Source of the DNA: an uncultured Bacteroidota bacterium
GTDB taxonomy: Bacteria; Bacteroidota; Bacteroidia; Chitinophagales; Chitinophagaceae
Assembly: GCA_937928385.1 (NCBI GenBank)
Contig: CALEZD010000077.1
Coordinates: 62,001-126,000 of the forward strand
Length of the DNA: 64,000 bases
Reading direction: 5' to 3'
Part shown: positions 22,997 through 31,363 of the stretch, in pieces
Numbering within the stretch: the first letter of the stretch is position 1
How the letters are laid out: the number at the start of each line of letters is the position of its first letter
Translations under genes and position numbers: made by a program
Notes under the pieces: generated by a model
The model's database searches: none
Told to the model about the DNA's origin: nothing
Seen by the model: only the letters and a program-made list of their open reading frames with translations

Positions 22997-23986
22997 ATGC
23001 GTGTAGCAGTAGTAGGCGCCACCGGTTTGGTAGGCAGTACCATATTGAGGACATTGGAAGAACGGAATTTCCCGGTTACAGAGTTGATACCGGTAGCGTC
23101 CGAAAGGTCGGTAGGTACCTTAGTGAAGTTTGCCGGTAAGGAATGGCCCGTGGTAAACGCTGACACCGCTATAGCTATGAAACCCGCCCTGGCCATCTTT
23201 TCAGCCGGGGGCAGTGTGTCGCTGGAACTGGCACCCAAATTTGCCGAGGCCGGGTGCAGGGTAGTAGATAACTCATCGGCCTGGAGGATGGACCCTACCA
23301 AGAAACTGGTAGTACCAGAAGTGAATGGCCATACCCTCACTAAGGATGATATGATTATCGCCAACCCCAACTGCTCGACTATACAGATGGTGATGGTGCT
23401 GAAACCCCTGCACGACAAATATCATATCAAAAGGGTAGTAGTGAGCACCTACCAGTCGGTATCGGGCAGCGGGCAGAAGGCCGTGAGCGAAATGATGCAG
23501 CAACGTGCAGGCAGCAATGAGCATAGCGTTTACCCGCACCGAATAGATATGAATGTAATCCCCCAGATAGACGTTTTTATGGATAACGGCTATACCAAAG
23601 AGGAGATGAAAATGGTGCTGGAAACCAATAAGATAATGGGGGATGATACTATTAAAGTAACGGCCACTACGGTGCGCGTACCTGTATCGGGCGGGCATAG
23701 CGAGAGCGTGAATATTGAATTCCGCGAGGATTTTGAAGAATCGGACGTACGCAACCTGCTGGCACGTTTCCCCGGCGTGATAGTGGTGGACAACCCTGAA
23801 ATGAAAGCATACCCCATGCCGCTGGATGCAGCAGGCAAAGACGAGGTATTTGTAGGCCGTATCAGGCGCGACTACTCTCAGCCCAATACACTGAACTGCT
23901 GGGTGGTAGCCGACAACCTGCGCAAAGGCGCTGCTACCAATGCCGTGCAGATAGCCAAGCTGCTGCACAACAACGGCTGGATATAG
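22997..23986 (+). CDS. asd: Aspartate-semialdehyde dehydrogenase
   Basis: 329 residues, normal length. The NADP-binding start reads VAVVGATGLVGSTILRTLEER; the catalytic cysteine is Cys126 in ANPNCSTIQM, and the acid/base region is RVPVSGGHSESVN. It reduces aspartyl-4-phosphate to aspartate semialdehyde, the branch point to Lys/diaminopimelate, Thr and Met. It is likely monocistronic with its own -7 box, and no other amino-acid synthesis gene flanks it. The HmuY-like gene starts 105 bp downstream with a separate -7 box. Confidence 0.96.
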   Translation: MRVAVVGATGLVGSTILRTLEERNFPVTELIPVASERSVGTLVKFAGKEWPVVNADTAIAMKPALAIFSAGGSVSLELAPKFAEAGCRVVDNSSAWRMDPTKKLVVPEVNGHTLTKDDMIIANPNCSTIQMVMVLKPLHDKYHIKRVVVSTYQSVSGSGQKAVSEMMQQRAGSNEHSVYPHRIDMNVIPQIDVFMDNGYTKEEMKMVLETNKIMGDDTIKVTATTVRVPVSGGHSESVNIEFREDFEESDVRNLLARFPGVIVVDNPEMKAYPMPLDAAGKDEVFVGRIRRDYSQPNTLNCWVVADNLRKGAATNAVQIAKLLHNNGWI

Positions 23987-24062
23987 GTTAATCAGGGATT
24001 AATATTCTGTCATAGGATTGTAAAGACTTGTTTTCGAACTGTCTAAACGCATTGAGCCTGCG

Positions 24063-24070
24063 TACCTTTG
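24063..24070 (+). promoter_or_regulatory. Candidate -7 box TACCTTTG for the HmuY-like gene
   Basis: Full TAnnTTTG match 21 bp before ATG 24092. It also argues against a start at the TTG at 24068, which lies inside this box. Confidence 0.5.
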
Positions 24071-24091
24071 AGGACTAAACTAGTTCTCAAA

Positions 24092-25420
24092 ATGAAATTG
24101 AAATATACACTACTGATTATTGCGGCTTTTCTATCTATAAATGTTAACGCCCAGGTATGGGTGGCTGACTCTGTAGAGATGGGTTCCGGCTATGCAAACG
24201 ATATTTTTTACAATATTGCTAATGGTAATCACGCCCCGCAGGCAGCCAACAACTGGGATATAGCTTTCCAGACCACACGCTTTGGCGAGCCGATGTTTAA
24301 TGCTACTATCAGGGCTAACCACAACAAGCGCGATGTACAGGTGTATTCGCTGCACAAGCAGGCCAGTGTTCACTTCGGCAATTTAAGCTCAGCCGATACT
24401 ATGGTTGCTTACGGCGACCAGTTGCTGAATGAAGATACTACCTGGGGCACAGGCGCATTTACTACCAACCGCGACTTGAGTAATCCCTTCGACTTTGGTT
24501 GGGGTGTGTATGATATGAGTACGCATAACCTGAATGGTGACAGCCTGTACCTGGTAAAGGCAGGCAGTATATTTTACCAGCTGTGGATACAGAAATACCA
24601 GAGTGTAGGCAACGTGGGCTATTGGTTTCGGATAGCTAAATGGGACGGCACGGGTGACGTAAGCGACAGCATCAAGCGTACTGCCCCCTACAACGACCGC
24701 CTGTTTGCATACTACAATATGGCTACCGGCCAGTTCCTCGACCGTGAGCCTTCAAGAAGTAACTGGCATATCATGTTCACACAATACCTGAAGGACCGTG
24801 TATTTGGTGCCAACCCTAACAAGTACCAGAACTACGTTGGTGTGCTGAGCAACCTGAACGTAAAAGTAGCAAAGGTTACAGGTGTTAACCCGTCTACAGT
24901 CACTTCTGCTAATTATATGACTTATACGCCTAACGCAAGTGCCTTTACCAACACCATCGGCGACGACTGGAAACGCTTTGCAGGTATGTGGACAGTAGCG
25001 CCGGACACCAGCTATATCATTATACCTGATACTGCCGGCGGACAGCAGGAATACTATCATCTGCAATTCACCCGCTTTGATGGCACTGCCACCGGAAAGA
25101 TTGTGTTTGAAACACGTAAGCTGGCTACAGTAAGTCTTGGCGTAAGTGATGTAAATGGCTCAATGGCTCATTACAGCATCTATCCCAACCCCGCACAAAA
25201 CGTGGTGAACATTATGGTAGACGCCAAACATGCTGACAACAATACAGTATTAGCTGTTACAGATATCACAGGCAAAGTAGTGGTTAACCAGCGTGTACAA
25301 CTGTCTGCAGGTGTAAATGCATATAGCGTAAATATGTCTGCATTCCCTGCCGGAATGTATATAGTAACTGTAAACAACAGCCAACTGAAGATAGCTGAGA
25401 AAGTACAGGTACAGCGTTAA
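24092..25420 (+). CDS. HmuY-like T9SS-secreted protein
   Basis: 442 residues: Sec signal peptide (about 1-20, ending INVNAQ), a middle region with ANNWDIAFQTTRFG near the start and YYHLQFTRFDGTATGKIVFE near residue 345, which resemble the ends of the HmuY heme-binding fold, and a C-terminal T9SS type A sorting domain (about 370-442: YSIYPNPAQNVVN, ITGKVVVNQ, FPAGMYIVTV). HmuY captures heme outside the cell and hands it to the TonB-dependent receptor HmuR. The next gene, 84 bp downstream, is such a receptor with heme-type boxes, which supports the reading. Known HmuY is a lipoprotein; here there is no lipobox. The family assignment is by eye only. Confidence 0.62.
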   Translation: MKLKYTLLIIAAFLSINVNAQVWVADSVEMGSGYANDIFYNIANGNHAPQAANNWDIAFQTTRFGEPMFNATIRANHNKRDVQVYSLHKQASVHFGNLSSADTMVAYGDQLLNEDTTWGTGAFTTNRDLSNPFDFGWGVYDMSTHNLNGDSLYLVKAGSIFYQLWIQKYQSVGNVGYWFRIAKWDGTGDVSDSIKRTAPYNDRLFAYYNMATGQFLDREPSRSNWHIMFTQYLKDRVFGANPNKYQNYVGVLSNLNVKVAKVTGVNPSTVTSANYMTYTPNASAFTNTIGDDWKRFAGMWTVAPDTSYIIIPDTAGGQQEYYHLQFTRFDGTATGKIVFETRKLATVSLGVSDVNGSMAHYSIYPNPAQNVVNIMVDAKHADNNTVLAVTDITGKVVVNQRVQLSAGVNAYSVNMSAFPAGMYIVTVNNSQLKIAEKVQVQR

Positions 25421-25450
25421 GCCAAGGGCAAAAAGAGTTGGAATAAATAC

Positions 25451-25483
25451 AAACCTTGCCGCCCGAAAGGGGTGGCAAGGTTT
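25451..25483 (+). promoter_or_regulatory. Strong intercistronic hairpin between the HmuY-like and receptor genes
   Basis: A perfect 10-bp stem AAACCTTGCC / GGCAAGGTTT with an inner CCC-GAAA-GGG stem-loop. It is not followed by a T-run, so it is more likely an mRNA-stabilising or processing element, or a partial attenuator, than a full terminator. It overlaps the first possible GTG of the receptor frame (25472), which argues for the later GTG at 25505. Confidence 0.55.
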
Positions 25484-25504
25484 CTTCAAAAAATACAGGC
25501 ATCA

Positions 25505-27763
25505 GTGAAAAAGCTTTTCGGAATATTAGGGATATTATTATCGGCGGTGGCATTGCAGGCGCAAACTTTACGCCTGCAGTTGATGGATAAAAATAATAGC
25601 GAAACCATTCCGTTTGCGTACGTACACTTATTGTCTGCTACAGGCACTATGCAGAACACTGTACAGAGTGATGAAAACGGTGTAGTGAATATTGTAGCCG
25701 AGGAATATCCCGTTACTATAGAAGTAAATGCATTAGGTTTCGAAACAGTTAAGAGGACTTTTCTTACTGCTCCGGCCGCTAATGTTATCACCCTGTACTT
25801 GTCCAAGAAATTCTCTGCCCTGAATGAAGTAGTGGTAACAGGATTGAATACACCGCAAAGGCAGAAAGATGCATTGTCAGTGTACCGCATCATTACCAAA
25901 GAGCAGATTCAGGCACAAGGCGCCGTTACGCTGGATGAGGTGATGAAAAACCAGTTGAATGTACGTGTAAGCAATGACAACATACTGGGCTCAAACATGC
26001 GTATGCAGGGCCTGAGTGGTGACAAGGTGAAGATATTAATAGATGGCCTGCCCATTAACGGCAGAGAAGGGGGCAACATCAACCTGAGCCAGATAAACAT
26101 GAACAATGTAGACCGCATTGAGATAATACAAGGCCCGATGAGCGTGGTATATGGTACTGACGCTCTGGGTGGTATAGTAAACATCATTACTAAAACAGAA
26201 AAGAAACCATTGTCTGTAAATGCCGGTGCTTATTATGAGTCTATCGGCAGGTATAATTTTGATGCATCTGTGAGTAAACGTATCGGCCGGCGCAACCAAC
26301 TAACTATTGGTGGTGGCCGCAATGCCTTCGCCGGTTGGAATAAAATAGAACAGGTGAAAACCTATGAAGATGATACGCTCTATTATGCGCGGAGCTTTTT
26401 GTTTAAACCAAATGAACAATACCTGGGCAACTTTGCCTACAACTATACCGCACCTTCAGGTTTCAATGCACGCCTGGCCAGCGACTATATGCAGGAGAAA
26501 GTAACGAATAAAGGTGTGCTGGAAACATGGGATCCTTTTAACGGCGCTTACACCAAAGATGAATACTATCATACCAAAAGGTGGATGAACCGGTTGTCGT
26601 TGAATGGTAAGCTGGGTAAAGGCACCTGGCAGAGCCAGAATGGTTATATGCTATACTATCGTACCCGCACCAGCTACCTGAAAGATATGGTGACGCTGCA
26701 ACAGGAACTGAACAGCCAGGCCGGCGCGCAGGATACTTCTTCATTCAGCGATGTGTACGCACGTGCCAGCTACAACAACCGTGTAGGCAGCAGGTTTGAT
26801 TATACAGTGGGCTATGATATTAACCTGCAATTTGCTACCAGCCTGAAGATAGCCGGAAAGGATAAACAAATACAGGACTACGCCGCTTATGTCAATCTTT
26901 CTTACGAATTGCTGAAAGACAAGCTGAAAGCGCAGGCAGGTTTCAGGGGAGCATATAACACGGTGTACAATCCTCCTGTAATACCCACTATCAACATCCT
27001 GTACACACCGATAAAGAAATTGCAGATACGCGCTTCTTATGCCGAGGGTTACAGGGCACCTTCACTTAAAGAAATGTACCTGAGTTTTATAGACCTGAAC
27101 CACTACATAGTGGGTAATGAAAACCTGAAAGCAGAGAGCAGCCGCCATATACAGGTATCTGCATCGTACCAGGCTTATGAAAAAGCAAATGACTACCTGC
27201 AACTGGTAGTGACGGGCTTTTACAACGATGTGTATAATGGCATCACATTGGCGCCTACCAATCCTGACGACCCCAACAGCATCAAATACACTTATGCCAA
27301 CCTATCGCACCAGTCTAATGCCATTGCAACCGTACAGGCAGACGGACAATACACCAATTTTCACTACCAGTTAGGTTATTCATACAATCATACTTTTGCA
27401 GACCCGGGCAATTACAATGCATTCTCTGCCAGCGAGGCTACAGCAACGCTGCAATATATGTGGAAGAAGCCCGGCATCAATTTTAATACCGTATACAAAC
27501 TCAGCGGTAGTCAACCTTTCCTGCAATCGAATATAGATGGCAGCGCATCGTACAACGGCACGCAAAATGCCTACCACCTTTGCGATGTTTCGCTGGAAAA
27601 GAAATTCTTTGAAAGAAAACTACAGGTAATAGCCGGTGTTAAAAACCTGTTCGATTTTCAGCAGGCTACCATCAGTGGCAGGGCTGCATCAGGCACACAT
27701 GGTGGTGGTATAGCCAGTTTCCTGCCACGTAGTGTATTTACTTCTTTAAGGTTGTCTTTGTAA
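25505..27763 (+). CDS. TonB-dependent receptor, probable heme receptor (HmuR-like)
   Basis: 752 residues from GTG 25505: signal peptide MKKLFGILGILLSAVALQAQ, a carboxypeptidase-like domain (about 22-105), a plug (about 115-235: VVTGLNTPQRQKDALSVY, MRMQGLSGDKVKILIDGLP, VDRIEIIQGPMSVVYGTDALGGIVNI) and a barrel ending TSLRLSL. Around residue 516 it has EGYRAPSLKEMY, then a His in LNHYIVGNENLKAE, which matches the YRAP...His...NPDL-type boxes of heme receptors. Together with the HmuY-like gene upstream this points to heme uptake. GTG is used since no ATG occurs before the plug; a GTG at 25472 lies inside a strong hairpin. Confidence 0.75.
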   Translation: MKKLFGILGILLSAVALQAQTLRLQLMDKNNSETIPFAYVHLLSATGTMQNTVQSDENGVVNIVAEEYPVTIEVNALGFETVKRTFLTAPAANVITLYLSKKFSALNEVVVTGLNTPQRQKDALSVYRIITKEQIQAQGAVTLDEVMKNQLNVRVSNDNILGSNMRMQGLSGDKVKILIDGLPINGREGGNINLSQINMNNVDRIEIIQGPMSVVYGTDALGGIVNIITKTEKKPLSVNAGAYYESIGRYNFDASVSKRIGRRNQLTIGGGRNAFAGWNKIEQVKTYEDDTLYYARSFLFKPNEQYLGNFAYNYTAPSGFNARLASDYMQEKVTNKGVLETWDPFNGAYTKDEYYHTKRWMNRLSLNGKLGKGTWQSQNGYMLYYRTRTSYLKDMVTLQQELNSQAGAQDTSSFSDVYARASYNNRVGSRFDYTVGYDINLQFATSLKIAGKDKQIQDYAAYVNLSYELLKDKLKAQAGFRGAYNTVYNPPVIPTINILYTPIKKLQIRASYAEGYRAPSLKEMYLSFIDLNHYIVGNENLKAESSRHIQVSASYQAYEKANDYLQLVVTGFYNDVYNGITLAPTNPDDPNSIKYTYANLSHQSNAIATVQADGQYTNFHYQLGYSYNHTFADPGNYNAFSASEATATLQYMWKKPGINFNTVYKLSGSQPFLQSNIDGSASYNGTQNAYHLCDVSLEKKFFERKLQVIAGVKNLFDFQQATISGRAASGTHGGGIASFLPRSVFTSLRLSL

Positions 27764-27767
27764 TCAG

Positions 27768-28217
27768 TCAGATTTTATTCACCCTGTTCTCGTGGCGGCC
27801 ACCTTCAAAGGCTGTGTTCAGGAACACGTCCACCATTTTCATAGCTGTTTCTTCTGAAACAAACCTGGCAGGTATGCACAGGATATTGGCGTTGTTGTGC
27901 CGGCGGGCAAGTGATGCCAGTTCTTCGTTCCAGCAGAGTGCGGCGCGTATGCCCTTGTGTTTGTTGGCGGTCATACATACACCGTTACCGCTGCCGCATA
28001 TCAGTATGCCGGCTGCTGCGTTGCCTGTTTCTACCATATCGGCTACAGGGTGCGCGTAGTCAGGATAATCGGTACTGTCTGCACTGTAGGGCCCTTTGTC
28101 CTCAACTGTCAAACCCGCATCCTGCAGGGCTTTGATAACATGCACTTTGTATTCAAAGCCTGCGTGGTCGCCGCCTATTACTACCGGAAGTTCTTTGTTG
28201 AAAGCTGTCTGTTGCAT
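27768..28217 (-). CDS. rpiB: Ribose 5-phosphate isomerase B
   Basis: 149 residues, normal RpiB/LacAB length. Signatures: IGGDHAGFEYK near the N-terminus, DYPDYAHPVADMV, and the catalytic cysteine in GILICGSGNGVCMTANKHKGIRAALCW. It interconverts ribose-5-phosphate and ribulose-5-phosphate. It follows tatC on the minus strand with a 13-bp gap, so they are cotranscribed. Rpe of the same pathway lies separately at 21.3 kb. Confidence 0.95.
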   Translation of the reverse strand: MQQTAFNKELPVVIGGDHAGFEYKVHVIKALQDAGLTVEDKGPYSADSTDYPDYAHPVADMVETGNAAAGILICGSGNGVCMTANKHKGIRAALCWNEELASLARRHNNANILCIPARFVSEETAMKMVDVFLNTAFEGGRHENRVNKI

Positions 28218-28230
28218 AAGTACCTTTATT

Positions 28231-29085
28231 TTAATCTCTGTTTTTCATTCTTTCTTTATACGCCCGCTCGCTGATGGTGATGGATACCTGGTAGAGTATC
28301 AGCAGCGGTATACATACCAGCCACAGCGAAAACATATCGGGCGGTGTAATGATGGCCGCCAGTACAAAAATAATCAATATAGCATAACTCCTTTTAGACC
28401 GCATGAGCATGGGCGTAAGCAACCCGATGCGGGAAAGGAAATACACCACTACGGGGAGCTCAAACACTAAACCGATACCCAGCACCAGGTCGAATAAGGT
28501 GTTGTAGTAATTGGTGATGGTAATGATATTTTTGAACGTAGGGCTGAGGGTGTAGTTGGCGAAGAAGTTGATGGTAAATGGCGCTATGACATAATAAGCG
28601 AACAGAACACCTGTAAAGAATAGCAATGATGTCCAGAATACAATGCCGCGGGCGTGGCTCAGTTCTTTTTGGCTCAGTGCGGGTTTGATAAACCGCCAGA
28701 ACTCCCAGAAAACATAGGGAAAGGCGATGATAAAGCCCAGCATGAACGATACGGAAAAGCTCATCATGAACTGGCCGGAGAGTTCGGTATTCTGAAACTC
28801 AAGGTTGATTTCGTCGAGGCAGAGGGCGCTGATGTGGGTCAGTTCACCCAGCTTGCACATGATACGGTAAGAAAGGAAATCTTTTTTGGCAGGGGCTACG
28901 ATGATATTATCAAATACCTCGCCGCTGTATATGAACATGACCACCCCACCTACCAGTATCGCTATTAAAGCGCGTACTATATGCCAGCGCAGGTCCTCTA
29001 TATGGTCTACGAAGGTCATTTCTGCATTCGGGTCTTTTTTGTTGCCCCGCTTGCCAAAGAATTTTCTTTTTTCGCTCACGCTCAT
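28231..29085 (-). CDS. tatC: Twin-arginine translocase subunit TatC
   Basis: 284 residues with six membrane segments. The family motif appears as MTFVDHIEDLRWHIVRALIAILVG near the N-terminus, with later FPYVFWEFWRFIKPALSQKE and AIITPPDMFSLWLVCIPLLILYQVS. TatC is the receptor of the Tat system, which exports folded proteins with RR signal peptides across the inner membrane. No tatA is seen next to it. The N-terminal extension is Lys-rich (KRKFFGKRGNKKD). It has its own -7 box (29099-29106). Confidence 0.95.
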   Translation of the reverse strand: MSVSEKRKFFGKRGNKKDPNAEMTFVDHIEDLRWHIVRALIAILVGGVVMFIYSGEVFDNIIVAPAKKDFLSYRIMCKLGELTHISALCLDEINLEFQNTELSGQFMMSFSVSFMLGFIIAFPYVFWEFWRFIKPALSQKELSHARGIVFWTSLLFFTGVLFAYYVIAPFTINFFANYTLSPTFKNIITITNYYNTLFDLVLGIGLVFELPVVVYFLSRIGLLTPMLMRSKRSYAILIIFVLAAIITPPDMFSLWLVCIPLLILYQVSITISERAYKERMKNRD

Positions 29086-29098
29086 TATTTACAGGCGG

Positions 29099-29106
29099 CA
29101 AAGTTA
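29099..29106 (-). promoter_or_regulatory. Candidate -7 box TAACTTTG for tatC
   Basis: Full TAnnTTTG match on the minus strand, 13 bp before the tatC ATG, giving a very short leader. Confidence 0.45.
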
Positions 29107-29148
29107 GATAATAAAACTCCTGACTGTATAACCATATTTTCATAATAT

Positions 29149-29174
29149 AAAAAAGGGCGGCACAGCTGCCGCCC
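29149..29174 (-). terminator. Rho-independent terminator after the protease gene
   Basis: Stem GGGCGGCA / TGCCGCCC (29155-29162 with 29167-29174), loop CAGC, followed on the minus strand by six T. It lies 22 bp after the stop codon at 29197 and closes the sigma-protease operon. Confidence 0.9.
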
Positions 29175-29196
29175 GAAATATATATGAGCAATAAAA

Positions 29197-30273
29197 TTAT
29201 TTTTTATACACCTTAATGGCGCAGGTATAATACTCCATTTTTTCAATCTGCTGTTCCCTGCCCAGTTTGCCCAATTTGCTGTAGGCATTCAGCCTTATCT
29301 TATTCTTTTCGGGTACACTGTTCAGCAGGTCGATAATAGCCTCGGATGCCACGGCGTAGGTAGTACCCTCGCTTTCACTTTCTTTACCTGTAATGATACC
29401 TATGATATTACCTGAAGCATCCGCCACGGGAGAGCCGCTCTGACCCGGCCCGGCAGGAATGTCTAAGCGGTATTGCGATGAGTCGCCGTTATACCCGTTT
29501 TTGGCGCTGATATAGCCCTCGTTGTACACAATCTCATCTTGCGGGAAACCCAGTGTAAACACCCTGGCACCCAGTTTCTTTTTGCTTTTGGCTATAGAGT
29601 AGGGTACATCCTGCTTGCTGAACCTGAATTTTTTGTCTTCTACCTTCAGCACTACCACGTCTGTAGCTTCGTTGAAGGCTACTATATGTGTTTTGTAATA
29701 ATTACCGTCACGGTTCTGGATATATACCGAATCCGCACCCGATATTACGTGGTAGCTGGTCACTAAGTAGCCATCGTTGGTAAGGGCGAAGCCGGTACCT
29801 GTATAGCGGGCCTCTAACTGGGGCGTTACGGTGGCCTGTTCTTTTATATCCCTGATTATCTTGTTCTGCGAGCGTTTGTATGTTTCCAGGTCGCGGCGCA
29901 GCAAGCTGTATTGAGAAGCTATTTTGTTGTTGTTGTGCTGCGCTATCCAAAATGTAGCCAGCGAAGTAATGATGGCTATAGATGCTGCTATAGCTGCTGT
30001 GCGCCAGTGGTTGCGCACCAGCGATATGGTTTTGGGTACTATAGTACCCGGTTGTTGTGCTGTAGCAGATTGATGAGCCTCTGCCAACGCGTTTTTAAAG
30101 CGTTTATGGTCGCCGCTGCCTTGCAGCGAGCGGAGCATATTAACAGCATCCCGGAACTCCGCGGCAAAGGCCGGGTCGGCCTGCTTCCTTTCATCCAGCA
30201 GTTGTTTATCTGCTGCATGCATGCTGCCATCTACCCAGGCTTCGGCCAGTTCCCAAATATTCTTGTTATACAT
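29197..30273 (-). CDS. Membrane-anchored trypsin-like protein with anti-sigma-like cytoplasmic domain
   Basis: 358 residues. Residues 1-90 are a charged cytoplasmic part starting YNKNIWELAEAWVDGSM, like the N-termini of Bacteroidota anti-sigma proteins downstream of ECF sigma genes. Residues about 92-111 are a membrane helix (TAAIAASIAIITSLATFWIA), then a coiled linker. Residues about 155-320 are a trypsin/HtrA-type domain with His175 (TSYHVISGAD), Asp205 (NEATDVVVLKV) and Ser279 (GPGQSGSP), so the triad is complete; the rest has a short C-terminal tail. The gene starts 12 bp after the sigma gene stop. I infer a one-protein regulator that holds the sigma factor at the membrane and carries its own periplasmic protease. 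A plain envelope protease without sigma binding is the alternative. Confidence 0.75.
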   Translation of the reverse strand: MYNKNIWELAEAWVDGSMHAADKQLLDERKQADPAFAAEFRDAVNMLRSLQGSGDHKRFKNALAEAHQSATAQQPGTIVPKTISLVRNHWRTAAIAASIAIITSLATFWIAQHNNNKIASQYSLLRRDLETYKRSQNKIIRDIKEQATVTPQLEARYTGTGFALTNDGYLVTSYHVISGADSVYIQNRDGNYYKTHIVAFNEATDVVVLKVEDKKFRFSKQDVPYSIAKSKKKLGARVFTLGFPQDEIVYNEGYISAKNGYNGDSSQYRLDIPAGPGQSGSPVADASGNIIGIITGKESESEGTTYAVASEAIIDLLNSVPEKNKIRLNAYSKLGKLGREQQIEKMEYYTCAIKVYKK

Positions 30274-30285
30274 TTCTGTTGCTTA

Positions 30286-30858
30286 TCATTTCACCTGTGT
30301 ACTATAAAATAATTTCTTCAATCGCGCCAGGCACTTATATTTCTGTGTTTTGGCATTATCTGCATTGGTATAGCCAAAATCGGCGGCTATCTGCTGCATA
30401 CTGTTATCGTTAAAATAGAACGACTTTAATAATGAAGCACAGGGTTCACCCAGTTTATCCAGCGCCTGGTCCAGTTGCTTGTAATGTATTTCCCGTTCCT
30501 GGTGCGCCTTTATATCGTCTTCATAATTAGCCGCTATATTCAGTTCGTCCCCTTCATCTATCTTCACCACTCCTGCCTGCCTGCCCTGTAGCTTTTTATA
30601 CCACAGGTTGCGCGCTATGGCAAAGAGATAAGTGCTGAGCTTACTGGTCAACTCAAAATCGCCGTTGCGCGACTTTTCGTACAGCACAATCATCGATTCC
30701 TGGCAAATATCCGCTGCGTCATCATCGTTGCCGCCCATCTTGGCCATCCACCGCGATACCATGCGATATTGACGGCTATAAACCTCTTCCATTGCGGCAT
30801 GGTTGCCTTGCACCAACTGCCGCAGTAATTCCTGTTCTGTATATAAGTCGTTGTGCAA
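30286..30858 (-). CDS. ECF-type RNA polymerase sigma factor
   Basis: 190 residues. Region 2 (about 22-90) includes YSRQYRMVSRWMAKMG, DDDAADICQESMIVLYEKS and LSTYLFAIARNLWYKKLQ. Region 4 (about 120-178) includes LDKLGEPCASLLKSFYFND and MQQIAADFGYTNADNAKTQKYKCLARLKKLF. It directs RNA polymerase to a stress or envelope regulon. The frame can only start at TTG 30858: in-frame TAG and TAA precede it directly and the next ATG is 22 codons in. Upstream are a TACCTTTG box and the element GGTTACCTTTT-N11-TATTAAT shared with the divergent lipoprotein gene, which suggests self-regulation. Confidence 0.9.
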   Translation of the reverse strand: MHNDLYTEQELLRQLVQGNHAAMEEVYSRQYRMVSRWMAKMGGNDDDAADICQESMIVLYEKSRNGDFELTSKLSTYLFAIARNLWYKKLQGRQAGVVKIDEGDELNIAANYEDDIKAHQEREIHYKQLDQALDKLGEPCASLLKSFYFNDNSMQQIAADFGYTNADNAKTQKYKCLARLKKLFYSTQVK

Positions 30859-30860
30859 CT

Positions 30861-30895
30861 ATTAATAAGTTTTTGGCCAAAAGGTAACCCGCCCG
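30861..30895 (-). promoter_or_regulatory. Bipartite element upstream of the sigma factor gene
   Basis: Minus strand: CGGGCGGGTTACCTTTT (30895-30879), 11 bases, TATTAAT (30867-30861), ending two bases before the TTG start codon. The divergent lipoprotein gene has the same two blocks with the same 11-base spacing at 31029-31062. Candidate binding site of the ECF sigma factor itself. Confidence 0.55.
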
Positions 30896-30916
30896 GCGCG
30901 ATTTTAGTTGTTAATT

Positions 30917-30924
30917 CAAAGGTA
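30917..30924 (-). promoter_or_regulatory. Candidate -7 box TACCTTTG upstream of the sigma factor gene
   Basis: Full TAnnTTTG match on the minus strand, 58 bp before the start codon. It may be the housekeeping promoter, in addition to the nearer bipartite element. Confidence 0.4.
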
Positions 30925-31028
30925 AAACTAAGCTGAGAGAAAAAATATTTTAGCGTTAATTAATATTTTATGATGATTGTTAATGCATTATAGGTTATAA
31001 AAAATATAATGTAAAAATAATTAGTTTT

Positions 31029-31062
31029 CGGGCGGTTACCTTTTTTCGTTTAGGGTATTAAT
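31029..31062 (+). promoter_or_regulatory. Bipartite element upstream of the small acidic lipoprotein gene
   Basis: Plus strand: CGGGCGGTTACCTTTT (31029-31044), 11 bases, TATTAAT (31056-31062), then 32 bases to the ATG. It matches the element upstream of the divergent sigma gene in both blocks (one base indel) and in spacing. Confidence 0.55.
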
Positions 31063-31094
31063 GGGAAACTATTCATTTTTAAAAAACTACAATT

Positions 31095-31313
31095 ATGAAA
31101 TTCGTAAAACTCGGAATTTTCACACTGGCATTAGGTATGTTCATCGCATCTTGCGGTAGCAACGAAGAAGCAGCTACTGAAGAGCCTGCTGCAACTGAAG
31201 AAACTACAGAAATGGCACCTGCTGCAGAAGAAATGCCTGCTGCTGAGCCAGTAGCTGATTCTACAGCTGCACCTGCTGAAGCTGCTCCTGCAACTGAAGC
31301 AACTGCACAGTAA
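31095..31313 (+). CDS. Small acidic low-complexity lipoprotein
   Basis: 72 residues: lipoprotein signal peptide with lipobox FIASC (Cys20), then a mature part made almost only of Ala, Glu, Thr and Pro (e.g. EEAATEEPAATEETTEMAP), without cysteine or aromatic residues. It must be disordered and strongly negative. It may act as a spacer or envelope stress marker protein. The gene is divergent from the ECF sigma gene, carries the same upstream element, and has its own terminator, so it is a likely target of that sigma factor (inference). Confidence 0.8.
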   Translation: MKFVKLGIFTLALGMFIASCGSNEEAATEEPAATEETTEMAPAAEEMPAAEPVADSTAAPAEAAPATEATAQ

Positions 31314-31337
31314 TCATTTTCTGATAAGAAATAGATG

Positions 31338-31363
31338 AGCCGTCACTTATGTGACGGCTTTTT
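31338..31363 (+). terminator. Rho-independent terminator after the small lipoprotein
   Basis: Perfect 9-bp stem AGCCGTCAC / GTGACGGCT with loop TTAT (31338-31359), followed by a T-run to 31363. It lies 24 bp after the stop codon. Confidence 0.92.

Noticed and set aside
23273..23968. 231-codon open frame opposite asd
   Set aside because: Antisense to asd, which has all catalytic residues; no features of its own.
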